35,857 nt of DNA. Origin: Acidobacteriota bacterium (lineage in GTDB: Bacteria > Acidobacteriota > Blastocatellia > RBC074). The notes under the pieces were generated by a model. That model was not told the origin of the DNA. It made no database searches and saw nothing but the letters and a program-made list of their open reading frames with translations. Location: assembly GCA_019639255.1 (NCBI GenBank), contig JAHBSF010000006.1:90261-126117 (forward strand), read 5' to 3'. The position numbers and the translations under genes are program-made. Shown in pieces: positions 26,745 through 33,410 of the stretch. How positions within the stretch are numbered: position 1 is the first letter of the stretch; each line of letters begins with the position of its first letter.

Positions 26745-27036
26745 TTACAGCGGTTTCGATTTTGGTGTTCAGCACTCTGTAAACAAAGTTTGAGTTTTAC
26801 AGCCGCGCAGCAGCGAAAGATCTGTAGCCCAGGGCGTAAGCCCTGGGTAGGTGTAGAGAAGCGGCGCCAGCCCCGGAGGGGCGGAAGATCTTTCGCCCTT
26901 TCAGGGCTCGAACATTCTTTTTCTGTTGACCTGGCGCTCACGCACCAGGCTACAGATCTTTCGCCGCTCCGCGGCTGAATAACTCAAAAGAACTTGATTG
27001 ACAGAGTGCTGAACACCAAAATCGAAACCGCTGTAA
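26745..27036. mobile_element. Family B element with perfect 36-bp terminal inverted repeats
   Basis: A 292-bp element. Bases 26745-26780 (TTACAGCGGTTTCGATTTTG, continuing) are the exact reverse complement of 27001-27036. Inside are nested palindromes: AGCCCAGGGCGTAAGCCCTG, CCAGCCCCGGAGGGGCGG, CCCTTTCAGGGCT and the CAGCCGCG/CGCGGCTG pair. No transposase is encoded and no target duplication is visible. It begins right after a stop codon. Confidence 0.85.
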
Positions 27037-27046
27037 GTTCCTGTTT

Positions 27047-27079
27047 GCACTCAGCACTCAGCACTCAGCACTCAGCACT
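27047..27079. repeat. Seven-base tandem repeat (GCACTCA x 4)
   Basis: Four perfect copies of GCACTCA at 27047-27074 followed by a partial GCACT. It ends about 15 bases before the start of the Wzc-like gene, between the family B element and the GAGGG ribosome-binding site. Confidence 0.9.
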
Positions 27080-27094
27080 TCTTCGAGGGTGACC

Positions 27095-29542
27095 ATGGCC
27101 GACGAAAGACATCATCTCGATAAATTCACGCCGTCGGACGAATCGGCGCTCGTGCGCGCATCCGATGCAGGCCGGCGTTATCCCGATTACGCCTACATCC
27201 CTTCGGATCTCGACGACGGCCCGATGGCCGTCGTGCGCGAACAGTGGCGGCGCATAATCAAGCACAAATGGCTGATTGCGGTCGTGGCCCTCGTCATCAC
27301 CACGGTCGTATCCATAGAGGCTTTTCGTTCCAAGTCGATTTACCGCGCCACGACCGTAGTGGAACTCGACAAGGGCAGCCGGACGATTTACAAAACCAAT
27401 CTGATGACGATCGAGAGCGACGATGCCGACATCCCCTACGTCAACAACATCGCCGTAAAAACCAACATCCGGCTGCTCAAGAGCCGTCCGATACTGGAAG
27501 ACATCATACTTGCGCTGAAGCTGAACGAAAACGCGCGCTTCCTTGACGTAACGGGGCGCAAGTCGATCGTGGAATCGCTGCGCACGATTCAGTCGCGCGT
27601 GTTTAATCCATCGTCTCCCGCAATGGGGCCCGGGCTTGCGCCGCCTCCGCCGATGGAACTCGAAGAACCTTCACAGCGGTCGCAGCAGGAAAGCCTGCGC
27701 CTTGCGCCCTACGTCGGCGTGCTCAGCGCCTATCTTGTCGCCGAGCAGGTCGAAGACACGCGCATGCTCGCGATTTCGTTCGATCATACGGATGCGAACC
27801 TGGCCGCCACGATCGTCAATTCCACGGCGCAGATATTCATGCAGCGCGCCTTTCAGAACCGCGTCAGACGTTTTGAAACCACGTCGGACTGGCTCAGCAC
27901 GCGCACGCGCGAACTGCGCGCGCAGGTCGAAGAAGCCGAACTCGAACTTGCAGGCTTCGCCGGCAGGCACAACATGATGTCCACCGGCGAGGGCAAGGAG
28001 AGTCTGACTACGGATAAACTGGCGAACCTTTACGGTCAGGTGCTGAAGTCCGAAATGGATATGATCCTCAAGGAATCGCTTTACGAGGAAGTGCGTCAGG
28101 GCCGCGTCACACAACTGCCCGAAGCCTTCGGCGATGCAAAGCTCAATGCAATAAAAACCCGCCTCGACGAACTCACGGTGCAGGCTACGCAGAATGCCGG
28201 CCGTTTCGGCCCCGAAAATCCGCGCGTGCAGGCGCTCAACCGCGAAATCGAGACGCTGAAAAAACAGCACGACGAGGGCCGCGCGCTGCTCGAAAGCCGG
28301 TTGAAGGCCGAGTATGACCGCGCCGCGCGCGAGCAACGCGCCATACGCGATGCGTTTGAACGCGCAAAGGGCGAGGCCGTAGCCCAGAATTCCGCCGTCA
28401 TCCAATACGGCATGCTCAAACAGAAGGTCGACATTGCAAAGTCGATTTATCAGGAGTTTTTGAGCAAAACCACGCAAACCGACCTTCAGAAACACGAGCA
28501 GCAGTATTCCAGCGCGCGCATCATCGAACCCGCTTTCGTGCCCGGCTCGCCCATAGGTCCGAACCGCATACGCACGATCCTGATAGGATTTGCCGCAAGC
28601 CTGGTTCTGGGCGTCGCGCTCGCGCTCGGGCTGGAGTATCTGGACAACACGGTCAAGACCGCGGATGACGTAAGCCGGACTACGGCGCTGCCCACGCTCG
28701 GCCTGATTCCCGCGATGACCGGAAAGAGGCGAAGGTTTAAAAACGGCGACAACGGCAAGTCCCGGCAACTGCTGCTGACCGAGCAGGGCGCCGAACCGGA
28801 ACGCGCCCTGCCCGCGCGTTTCGGGCGGCGGCGGCGCGGCTACTCTACAAATTCGCTCGCCGAAGCCTACCGCGGGTTGCGGACATCCATTCTGCTTTCT
28901 TCCGCGGGGCACGCGCCCAAGACGATGCTGATTACCAGCAGCCAGCCGAGCGAGGGCAAAACCACCACGACGATCAATACGGGCATTTCGCTTGCGCAAC
29001 TCGGCGCTTCGGTGCTGGTAATCGACGCCGATATGCGGCGGCCTGCGGCGCATCGCGCGTTGAGGGTGAACCAGTCGCCGGGGCTATCGACTTATCTGTC
29101 GAGCGATGCAAGGCTGGAAGGGCTGGTTCAGGAGCTGTCGATACCGCATATGTCGCTGCTTTCGTGCGGGCCGGTGCCGCCCAATCCGGCGGAGCTGCTG
29201 AGTTCGCCGCGAATGAAGGAACTGCTCAGAGAGGCTTCGGAAAAGTACGATCACGTGCTTGTGGATTCGCCGCCGCTGATGAACGTATCGGATTCGCTGA
29301 TACTGGCGACGCTCGTAGAGGGCGTAGTGCTTGTCGTGCAGGGGGGGCGCAGTTCGCGCGGCATAGTGCGGCGGGCAAGGATGGAGCTCGGCAACATCGG
29401 GGCGAAGATTTTCGGCGTCGTATTGAACAACGTAGATCTGAAACGCGACGGGTATGACGGCTATTATTACTACAACCGGTATTACGGTTCGGAGTACGGC
29501 GCAGACAGCGGCGGCGAGCGTGCGGGCACGGGGGGCGATTGA
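27095..29542 (+). CDS. Wzc-like polysaccharide chain-length regulator / tyrosine autokinase
   Basis: An 815-residue inner-membrane protein that should control length and export of capsule or exopolysaccharide. Order: cytoplasmic N-terminus, membrane segment 'WLIAVVALVITTVVSIEAF' (about 57-77), a Wzz domain, a long coiled-coil periplasmic part (about 260-470), second membrane segment 'TILIGFAASLVLGVALALGL' (about 495-514), then a BY-kinase domain. Kinase motifs are Walker A 'SSQPSEGKTTTT' (about 611-622), Walker A-prime 'VLVIDADMRRP' (about 640) and Walker B 'HVLVDSPPL' (about 720). A tyrosine-rich tail 'DGYDGYYYYNRYYGSEYG' is the expected autophosphorylation cluster. ATG at 27095 fits GAGGG better than the GTG at 27089. 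Wzm- and Wzt-like genes lie downstream. Confidence 0.93.
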   Translation: MADERHHLDKFTPSDESALVRASDAGRRYPDYAYIPSDLDDGPMAVVREQWRRIIKHKWLIAVVALVITTVVSIEAFRSKSIYRATTVVELDKGSRTIYKTNLMTIESDDADIPYVNNIAVKTNIRLLKSRPILEDIILALKLNENARFLDVTGRKSIVESLRTIQSRVFNPSSPAMGPGLAPPPPMELEEPSQRSQQESLRLAPYVGVLSAYLVAEQVEDTRMLAISFDHTDANLAATIVNSTAQIFMQRAFQNRVRRFETTSDWLSTRTRELRAQVEEAELELAGFAGRHNMMSTGEGKESLTTDKLANLYGQVLKSEMDMILKESLYEEVRQGRVTQLPEAFGDAKLNAIKTRLDELTVQATQNAGRFGPENPRVQALNREIETLKKQHDEGRALLESRLKAEYDRAAREQRAIRDAFERAKGEAVAQNSAVIQYGMLKQKVDIAKSIYQEFLSKTTQTDLQKHEQQYSSARIIEPAFVPGSPIGPNRIRTILIGFAASLVLGVALALGLEYLDNTVKTADDVSRTTALPTLGLIPAMTGKRRRFKNGDNGKSRQLLLTEQGAEPERALPARFGRRRRGYSTNSLAEAYRGLRTSILLSSAGHAPKTMLITSSQPSEGKTTTTINTGISLAQLGASVLVIDADMRRPAAHRALRVNQSPGLSTYLSSDARLEGLVQELSIPHMSLLSCGPVPPNPAELLSSPRMKELLREASEKYDHVLVDSPPLMNVSDSLILATLVEGVVLVVQGGRSSRGIVRRARMELGNIGAKIFGVVLNNVDLKRDGYDGYYYYNRYYGSEYGADSGGERAGTGGD

Positions 29543-29556
29543 ATGAAGATATAACG

Positions 29557-29844
29557 ATGCATGTGATCACACGGAAACGGCTGAATGAATTTGCAGCCAG
29601 ATACCCGGAGACAAAATCAGCCCTTGTTCATTGGTATCAAATCATCAAGCGAAACAACTATTTGACATTGGCTGATCTGCGGAGACATTTTCCTTCAGTG
29701 GATCGGGTCGGCAAACTCACGGTCTTCAACATTGGCGGAAATAAAGTTCGCCTTATCGCTGCCATCCACTACAATAGGTCAAAAGTGTATATCCGGGCCG
29801 TACTTACGCATGAAGAGTACGATCAGGGAAAGTGGAAGGAATGA
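29557..29844 (+). CDS. higB: HigB-type toxin (mRNA interferase)
   Basis: A 95-residue protein matching the HigB_toxin family throughout: 'MHVITRKRLNEFAARYPETK', 'WYQIIKRNNYLTLADLRRHF', 'NIGGNKVRLIAAIHYNRSKV' and 'RAVLTHEEYDQGKW'. Members cleave mRNA at the ribosome and are neutralised by HigA encoded immediately downstream. The ATG at 29557 is preferred because homology begins there; the frame is open from a TTG at 29539. It starts 14 bases after the Wzc-like gene and is followed after three bases by an antitoxin-like gene. It is an insertion into a polysaccharide locus, consistent with mobility of such modules. Confidence 0.88.
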   Translation: MHVITRKRLNEFAARYPETKSALVHWYQIIKRNNYLTLADLRRHFPSVDRVGKLTVFNIGGNKVRLIAAIHYNRSKVYIRAVLTHEEYDQGKWKE

Positions 29845-29847
29845 GCT

Positions 29848-30075
29848 ATGCAGGATTTGGACGTCGCAGGTGTTCAGAATATCTGGCCTCGGTTATCAGG
29901 TCTTGTTTACGTGCCGCACACGGAAGAAGAGTATCATCGACTGGTATCGCTGTTGGATGATCTGGTAGACGAAATTGGCGAGGACGAGTCGCATCCTCTG
30001 GCATCACTTATGGAGATTGTGGGTGTACTTATTGAAAGTTACGAGGATCAGAACGTGCCCGAGCTGGTAGCATAG
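29848..30075 (+). CDS. HigA-like antitoxin lacking the DNA-binding domain
   Basis: A 75-residue acidic protein. 'HTEEEYHRLVSLLDDLVDEI' and 'SHPLASLMEIVGVLIESYED' match the N-terminal part of COG5499-type HigA antitoxins, the segment that usually precedes a helix-turn-helix. The protein stops after 'QNVPELVA', so no HTH is present, and none is evident in the following bases. It may be a short natural antitoxin variant or a truncated one; if it still binds HigB, the operon would lack HigA-type autoregulation. It lies three bases after the toxin gene. Confidence 0.75.
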   Translation: MQDLDVAGVQNIWPRLSGLVYVPHTEEEYHRLVSLLDDLVDEIGEDESHPLASLMEIVGVLIESYEDQNVPELVA

Positions 30076-30210
30076 CCGTGTTCTGGCAGAGGGTAAGCAG
30101 AGATCAAGGCGAATCAATGTCCAGCCAATTGCAGATGTTGCGGACTCCTTTGTGTGTACCATTCTGCTGTGGATTGATTTAAATCAACCCACACGACATT
30201 GGGACAAAAA

Positions 30211-30308
30211 AGAGAGATAACGGAACAAACAAAAATAGACGGAACATACGGAAATATTCAACTTTTCCCTGATTTTTGTATCGTTTCGTTTGTTCCGTTA
30301 TCTCTCTT
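30211..30308. repeat. Family A dispersed palindrome, copy 4 (opposite orientation)
   Basis: The arms are AGAGAGATAACGGAACAAAC and TTCGTTTGTTCCGTTATCTC. The centre GGAAATATTCAACTTTTCCC is the reverse complement of the centre of copies 3, 5 and 6, so this copy is inverted. Outside the core, AAATCAACCCACACGACATT (30181-30200) and the near-complement ending GTGGATTGATTT (to 30348) extend the symmetry, suggesting a full element of about 165 bp. Confidence 0.88.
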
Positions 30309-30346
30309 GCTGTCTCGCGCTTTGTACCAATCCTCTGTGGATTGAT

Positions 30347-30570
30347 TTACAGCGGTTTCGAATTTGGTGTTCAGTACTCTGTAAACAAAGTTTGAGTTTT
30401 TCAGCCGCGCAGCGCCGAAAGATCTGTAGCCCAGGGCGGCGAGCCCTGGGTAGGTGTAGAGAAGCGGCGCCAGCCCCGGAGGGGCGGAAGATCTTTCGCC
30501 GCTGCGCGGCTGTAAAACTCAAAGAACTTAATTGGCAGAGTACTGAACACCAAAACCGAAACCGCTGTAA
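30347..30570. mobile_element. Family B element, terminal inverted repeats of about 35 bp
   Basis: A 224-bp element starting TTACAGCGGTTTCGAATTTG and ending in the near-exact complement (about 33 of 35 positions). It is shorter than the 26745 copy because the CCCTTTCAGGGCT / CACCAGG segment is missing. The inner ends AGCCGCGCAGC and the CCAGCCCCGGAGGGGCGG palindrome are shared. Its right end abuts a DUF4258-like gene relic. Confidence 0.87.
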
Positions 30571-30653
30571 ACGAACAGGATATTGCCAAGGTCCTTTCCA
30601 ACCCTGAGCAGATCATCGAAGTAGGGACGGGACGTGCCGTGGGAGACGACGGA
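30571..30653 (+). pseudogene. DUF4258-like gene relic
   Basis: In the frame that continues into the next gene, the bases read 'NEQDIAKVLSNPEQIIEVGT' followed by 'GRAV'. This matches the central block of DUF4258 proteins, which are commonly encoded just before DUF2283 genes. The N-terminal part is missing at the edge of the family B element (30570) and the C-terminal part is missing before the DUF2283 start. The short length makes this a moderate-confidence call. Confidence 0.5.
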
Positions 30654-30860
30654 ATGAAGGTTATATTTGATCGGGAAACCGACGCTTTAACGGTGATATT
30701 TGCTGAGACTCCGATTGTCGAGAGCGACGAAGACAAACCTGGCGTCATTCTCGACTATGATGAAAACGGCAATCTTGTTTCACTCGAAATCCTGGACGCC
30801 TCACAACGAATAACTTCGCCGGGGCGCATCGAGTTCGCTGTGGAATCGGCTGCCGCCTGA
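30654..30860 (+). CDS. DUF2283 domain protein (antitoxin-like)
   Basis: A 68-residue protein that fits the DUF2283 family over its length: 'MKVIFDRETDALTVIFAETP', 'IVESDEDKPGVILDYDENGN' and 'LVSLEILDASQR'. The family has no firm biochemical role, but its genes typically sit directly downstream of DUF4258 genes in toxin-antitoxin-like pairs; here only a relic of that partner remains. GGGAG lies eight bases before the ATG. The frame is also open upstream to a GTG at 30639 and beyond. It may be an orphan antitoxin. Confidence 0.78.
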   Translation: MKVIFDRETDALTVIFAETPIVESDEDKPGVILDYDENGNLVSLEILDASQRITSPGRIEFAVESAAA

Positions 30861-30950
30861 TGTCGCGTGGACGCAGGATCACCCTTGAAGAAAGAACGCG
30901 GAACACGCGGAATAAAGTTGCGCGAGCGCAGGAAGTCGGCGTGATGCAGC

Positions 30951-31202
30951 ATGGTAGTCGATCTCACCGATGGCCGAACCATATCCGTACCGTTGGCCTG
31001 GTATCCGCGATTGATGCATGCAACGCCGGAAGAGCGAGGGCGATGGCGTCTGATCGGGGATCGGGAAGGAATACACTGGCCGGATCTGGATGAGGATATT
31101 AGCATCGAGAATCTGCTCCTGGGGCGGCGTTCCGGAGAGAGTCAGAGTTCTTTCAGGAAATGGCTTGAGCATCGGAGAGAGAACACAAAACGCGGGGAAT
31201 AG
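30951..31202 (+). CDS. DUF2442 domain protein, altered at both ends
   Basis: An 83-residue protein. 'MVVDLTDGRTISVPLAWYPR', 'HATPEERGRWRLIGDREGIH' and 'WPDLDEDISIENLLLGRRSG' are the conserved DUF2442 core. Family members usually carry about 10-15 more residues before this core, and here an in-frame stop lies just upstream. The last residues and stop codon fall inside a family C palindrome that begins at 31176, so the C-terminus is probably repeat-derived. DUF2442 genes often pair with DUF4160 genes; no partner is present. No function can be assigned. Confidence 0.72.
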   Translation: MVVDLTDGRTISVPLAWYPRLMHATPEERGRWRLIGDREGIHWPDLDEDISIENLLLGRRSGESQSSFRKWLEHRRENTKRGE

Positions 31203-31277
31203 TGGAAATACTCAGCAACGGGCAGGGATTTCCGCAAATTTCACGTCCGTGTTTCAGCGCTTTCCGCGTTCTCTCTT
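31176..31277. repeat. Family C palindrome, copy 2
   Basis: The left arm AGAGAGAACACAAAACGCGG and right arm CTTTCCGCGTTCTCTCT form an imperfect inverted repeat. It overlaps the end of the DUF2442 gene and ends at the stop of the convergent Uma2 gene, so it could serve as a shared hairpin between converging transcripts. Confidence 0.7.
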
Positions 31278-31278
31278 C

Positions 31279-31833
31279 TTACCTGGGATTGAAGATGCCT
31301 GCGACGGCGATCGAAAAACCGGGCAGTATCTCTCCGCCCTCAATCAGGTCGGCTTCGGTGTATACGATTGGAGCCTCGCCCGGATGATGCACGGTTACGG
31401 TGCGCCGCTTCGGATTGACTATCCAGACTGCGCGGACGCCCGAGGCGATGTAGTCGTCGATCTTCTCATCGAGTTCGTATATGCGGTCGTTCGGCGAAAT
31501 GACTTCGACGGCAAGATCGGGCGGTCCCGGCCAGTATTCGTCGATATCGCCCACCGCATCGAGTCGTTCGGTTCGGACGAATGCGATATCGGGAGCGCGC
31601 ACCGTATCGGGATTGGTAGCCAGTATAAAACCGGTTTCCGCCCCGAAAATTTCGCCGAGGCGGTTTTTATCAGCAAAAGCGCCCATCGGAACTGCAATCC
31701 GGGAAATGATTCGTCCGTGTCTGCTTCCGGCAGGAGACATGGGGCGTAATTCTCCTTTGACAAGCTCGAAATGGGAGTCGCTGCTCATCGCCATCAGATC
31801 TTCAGCGGTGACGATTTGTATAGTTGTGTTCAT
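31279..31833 (-). CDS. Uma2 family PD-(D/E)XK-like endonuclease
   Basis: A 184-residue protein of the Uma2 (DUF820) family of restriction-endonuclease-like folds. 'TAEDLMAMSSDSHFELVKGE' and 'LRPMSPAGSRHG' are the typical opening; 'RAPDIAFV', 'PPDLAVEVISPND' and 'ELDEKIDDYIASGVRAVWIV' give the nuclease-like core with the acidic and lysine residues expected. The family is abundant in cyanobacteria and some soil phyla and its targets are not established. The start at 31833 has AGGAG eight bases upstream and overlaps the stop of a 40-residue DUF433 stub (ATGA). It is the only larger gene on the minus strand in this window. Confidence 0.88.
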   Translation of the reverse strand: MNTTIQIVTAEDLMAMSSDSHFELVKGELRPMSPAGSRHGRIISRIAVPMGAFADKNRLGEIFGAETGFILATNPDTVRAPDIAFVRTERLDAVGDIDEYWPGPPDLAVEVISPNDRIYELDEKIDDYIASGVRAVWIVNPKRRTVTVHHPGEAPIVYTEADLIEGGEILPGFSIAVAGIFNPR

Positions 31834-31952
31834 AAATGCAGACTCCTGTTTCCACCAATAAGTTCTACAGTAATTCTTGTGCCGCGAATGACAGGTTTGC
31901 CCGTCAGGACGCCTGGGTTGATGCTGATTCGTTCGCTGATGTCTTCTTTCAT
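31830..31952 (-). pseudogene. Truncated DUF433 (antitoxin-like) gene stub
   Basis: A 40-residue reading frame on the minus strand. 'RISINPGVLTGKPVIRGTRI' followed by 'TVELI' is the unmistakable N-terminal half of DUF433 proteins, which normally continue for another 35-40 residues with a helix-turn-helix-like part. Here it changes abruptly to 'GGNRSLHL' and stops, overlapping the Uma2 ATG by four bases. GAGG precedes its ATG, so it may still be translated and couple to Uma2. It is most simply a deletion that joined a DUF433 gene to the Uma2 leader. Confidence 0.72.
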
Positions 31953-32021
31953 CGCATCGCCTCGGTTGCTCGCTCCGGTTCAAGACGGTTCTACGAGATT
32001 GTTTTGAGAATAGAAATCCCC

Positions 32022-32041
32022 ATGGCTTTTGTCAAAGCCAT
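32022..32041. repeat. Perfect 8-bp hairpin
   Basis: ATGGCTTT and AAAGCCAT surround a four-base loop. There is no clear T-run on either side, so a terminator role is not supported. It lies between the DUF433 stub and family A copy 5. Confidence 0.5.
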
Positions 32042-32075
32042 CTGCGGTATGGTCGGCATTCGCAGAGTGGAAGCA

Positions 32076-32172
32076 AGAGAGATAACGGAACAAACGAAAT
32101 GATACGAAAATTACGGAAGAGTTGAATATTTCCGTCTGTTCCGTCTAATTTCGTCTGTTCCGTTATCTCTCT
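32076..32172. repeat. Family A dispersed palindrome, copy 5
   Basis: Left arm AGAGAGATAACGGAACAAAC, centre GGAAGAGTTGAATATTTCCG, right arm TTTCGTCTGTTCCGTTATCT. It ends about 40 bases before the ABC permease start. Copy 6, on the other side of the same gene, is nearly identical. Confidence 0.9.
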
Positions 32173-32214
32173 TTCCTCTTAAACCGGGAATTGCCGGCAT
32201 TCGCAAACCCGAAC

Positions 32215-33075
32215 ATGAACCCGACCGTGCATCAAACGCCCGAGATCGTTCTGCCCGACGAACCCGTAGTCCGCATACGCCCGACCGGACGCTGGTCGGC
32301 GCTTCACCTGCGCGATCTGTGGGAATACCGCGAACTGCTCTACTTTCTGGCCTGGCGCGACGTAAAGGTGCGCTACAAACAGACCGCGCTCGGCGTCGTC
32401 TGGGTAATCATTCAGCCGCTGCTGACGATGCTCATCTTCGCCTTCATCTTCGGGCGCGTCGTAGGCGTTCCGTCCGACGGCATACCGTATCACCTGTTCG
32501 CCTTCGCGGGCCTCGTGCCGTGGACGTTTTTCGCCGGTGCGCTGACGCGCAGCGGAAACAGTCTGGTAGGCAGCGCGCACCTGATTACCAAGGTATATTT
32601 CCCGCGCCTCATCATTCCGATCGCCGCCGTAGCCGCCGCGATGCTCGACTTTGCAATAGCGTTCGCGCTGCTTGCAGTGTTGATGGTCTGGAGCGGAGTG
32701 ACGTTGACGCTGCAACTGCTGCTGCTGCCGGTTGTAGTGTTATTGACGGCGCTGCTTGCGCTCGGCGTTGGTATGTGGGCTTCGGCGCTTAACGTGAAGT
32801 ATCGCGATGTAGGCCACATCCTGCCGTTTCTGGTGCAGTTGGGGATGTTTGCCACGCCGATCATTTATCCGGTGAGCATACTGCCCGAAAAATGGCGCGT
32901 ATTGCTCGCGCTCAATCCGATGACCGGGATCATCGAGGGATACAGGGCGGCGCTTTTCGGCCGGCCCGTGGCGTGGAATGCGCTTGCGATTTCGGCGGCT
33001 GTGACGGTAGTAGTGCTTGTCTGGGCGATGTACGTTTTCAGGCGGATGGAGAAGGATTTCGCCGATGTCGTGTGA
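32215..33075 (+). CDS. ABC-2 type polysaccharide export permease (Wzm/KpsM-like)
   Basis: A 286-residue inner-membrane protein with about six hydrophobic segments, the permease of an ABC exporter for lipid-linked polysaccharide. 'LLYFLAWRDVKVRYKQTALG' and 'VVWVIIQPLLTMLIFAFIFG' form the conserved amphipathic interface helix and first membrane segment, 'NVKYRDVGHILPFLVQLGMF' and 'TPIIYPVSILPEKW' the later signature. The ATG at 32215 is proposed; a TTG at 32191 would add eight residues and neither has a strong ribosome-binding site. Its ATPase partner is expected next to it but lies 1.3 kb downstream, beyond repeats and a toxin-antitoxin pair. Family A palindromes flank it on both sides. Confidence 0.92.
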   Translation: MNPTVHQTPEIVLPDEPVVRIRPTGRWSALHLRDLWEYRELLYFLAWRDVKVRYKQTALGVVWVIIQPLLTMLIFAFIFGRVVGVPSDGIPYHLFAFAGLVPWTFFAGALTRSGNSLVGSAHLITKVYFPRLIIPIAAVAAAMLDFAIAFALLAVLMVWSGVTLTLQLLLLPVVVLLTALLALGVGMWASALNVKYRDVGHILPFLVQLGMFATPIIYPVSILPEKWRVLLALNPMTGIIEGYRAALFGRPVAWNALAISAAVTVVVLVWAMYVFRRMEKDFADVV

Positions 33076-33104
33076 CGGGAGTGAAGAGAAACAGCGAAGA
33101 TGGA

Positions 33105-33202
33105 AGAGAGATAACGGAACAAACGAAATGAAACGAAAATTACGGAAGAGTTGAATATTTCCGTCTGTTTCGTCTTATTTCGTCTGTTCCGTTATCTGTC
33201 TT
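33105..33202. repeat. Family A dispersed palindrome, copy 6
   Basis: Left arm AGAGAGATAACGGAACAAAC, centre GGAAGAGTTGAATATTTCCG, right arm TTTCGTCTGTTCCGTTATCT. It is followed by CAATGTCGTGTGGAGTGATT, which resembles the outer ends of copies 2 and 4, and then directly by a family B element. Confidence 0.9.
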
Positions 33203-33229
33203 TTATATCTCAATGTCGTGTGGAGTGAT

Positions 33230-33410
33230 TTACAGCAGTTTCGGTTTTGGTGTTCAGTGCTCCGTCAAGTAAGTTCTTTGGGTTTTTCAGCCGCGAAGCG
33301 GCGAAAGATCTGTAGCCCAGGGCGCAAGCCCTGGGTGAGTGTAGAGAAGCGGGGCCAGCCCCGGAGGGGCGGAAGATCTTTCGCCGATCCGCGGCTAAAA
33401 AACTCAAAAA
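33230..33410. mobile_element. Family B element, right terminal repeat missing
   Basis: It starts TTACAGCAGTTTCGGTTTTG like the 26745 and 30347 copies and shares the AGCCCAGGGCGCAAGCCCTG and CCAGCCCCGGAGGGGCGG palindromes. After the inner right arm (about 33400) the expected terminal repeat is absent; an ATGAAAAT-ended hairpin follows instead. It looks truncated or recombined. Confidence 0.8.

Noticed and set aside
26790-26978. A 62-residue frame inside the family B element (also similar frames at 30290-30607 and 33218-33451)
   Set aside because: The frames read through the palindromes, differ by frameshifts between copies, and the opposite strand gives equally long frames. The shared text comes from repeat structure, not from a protein family.
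26745-27036. Target-site duplication around the family B element
   Set aside because: The flanking bases (CTGA on the left, GTTC on the right) do not match, so classic cut-and-paste insertion is not shown.
30860-31093. 77-residue frame overlapping DUF2442
   Set aside because: Its frame conflicts with the recognised DUF2442 core and shows no family features.
32022-32041. Rho-independent terminator
   Set aside because: The hairpin is perfect but there is no T-run after it on either strand and no gene ends there.
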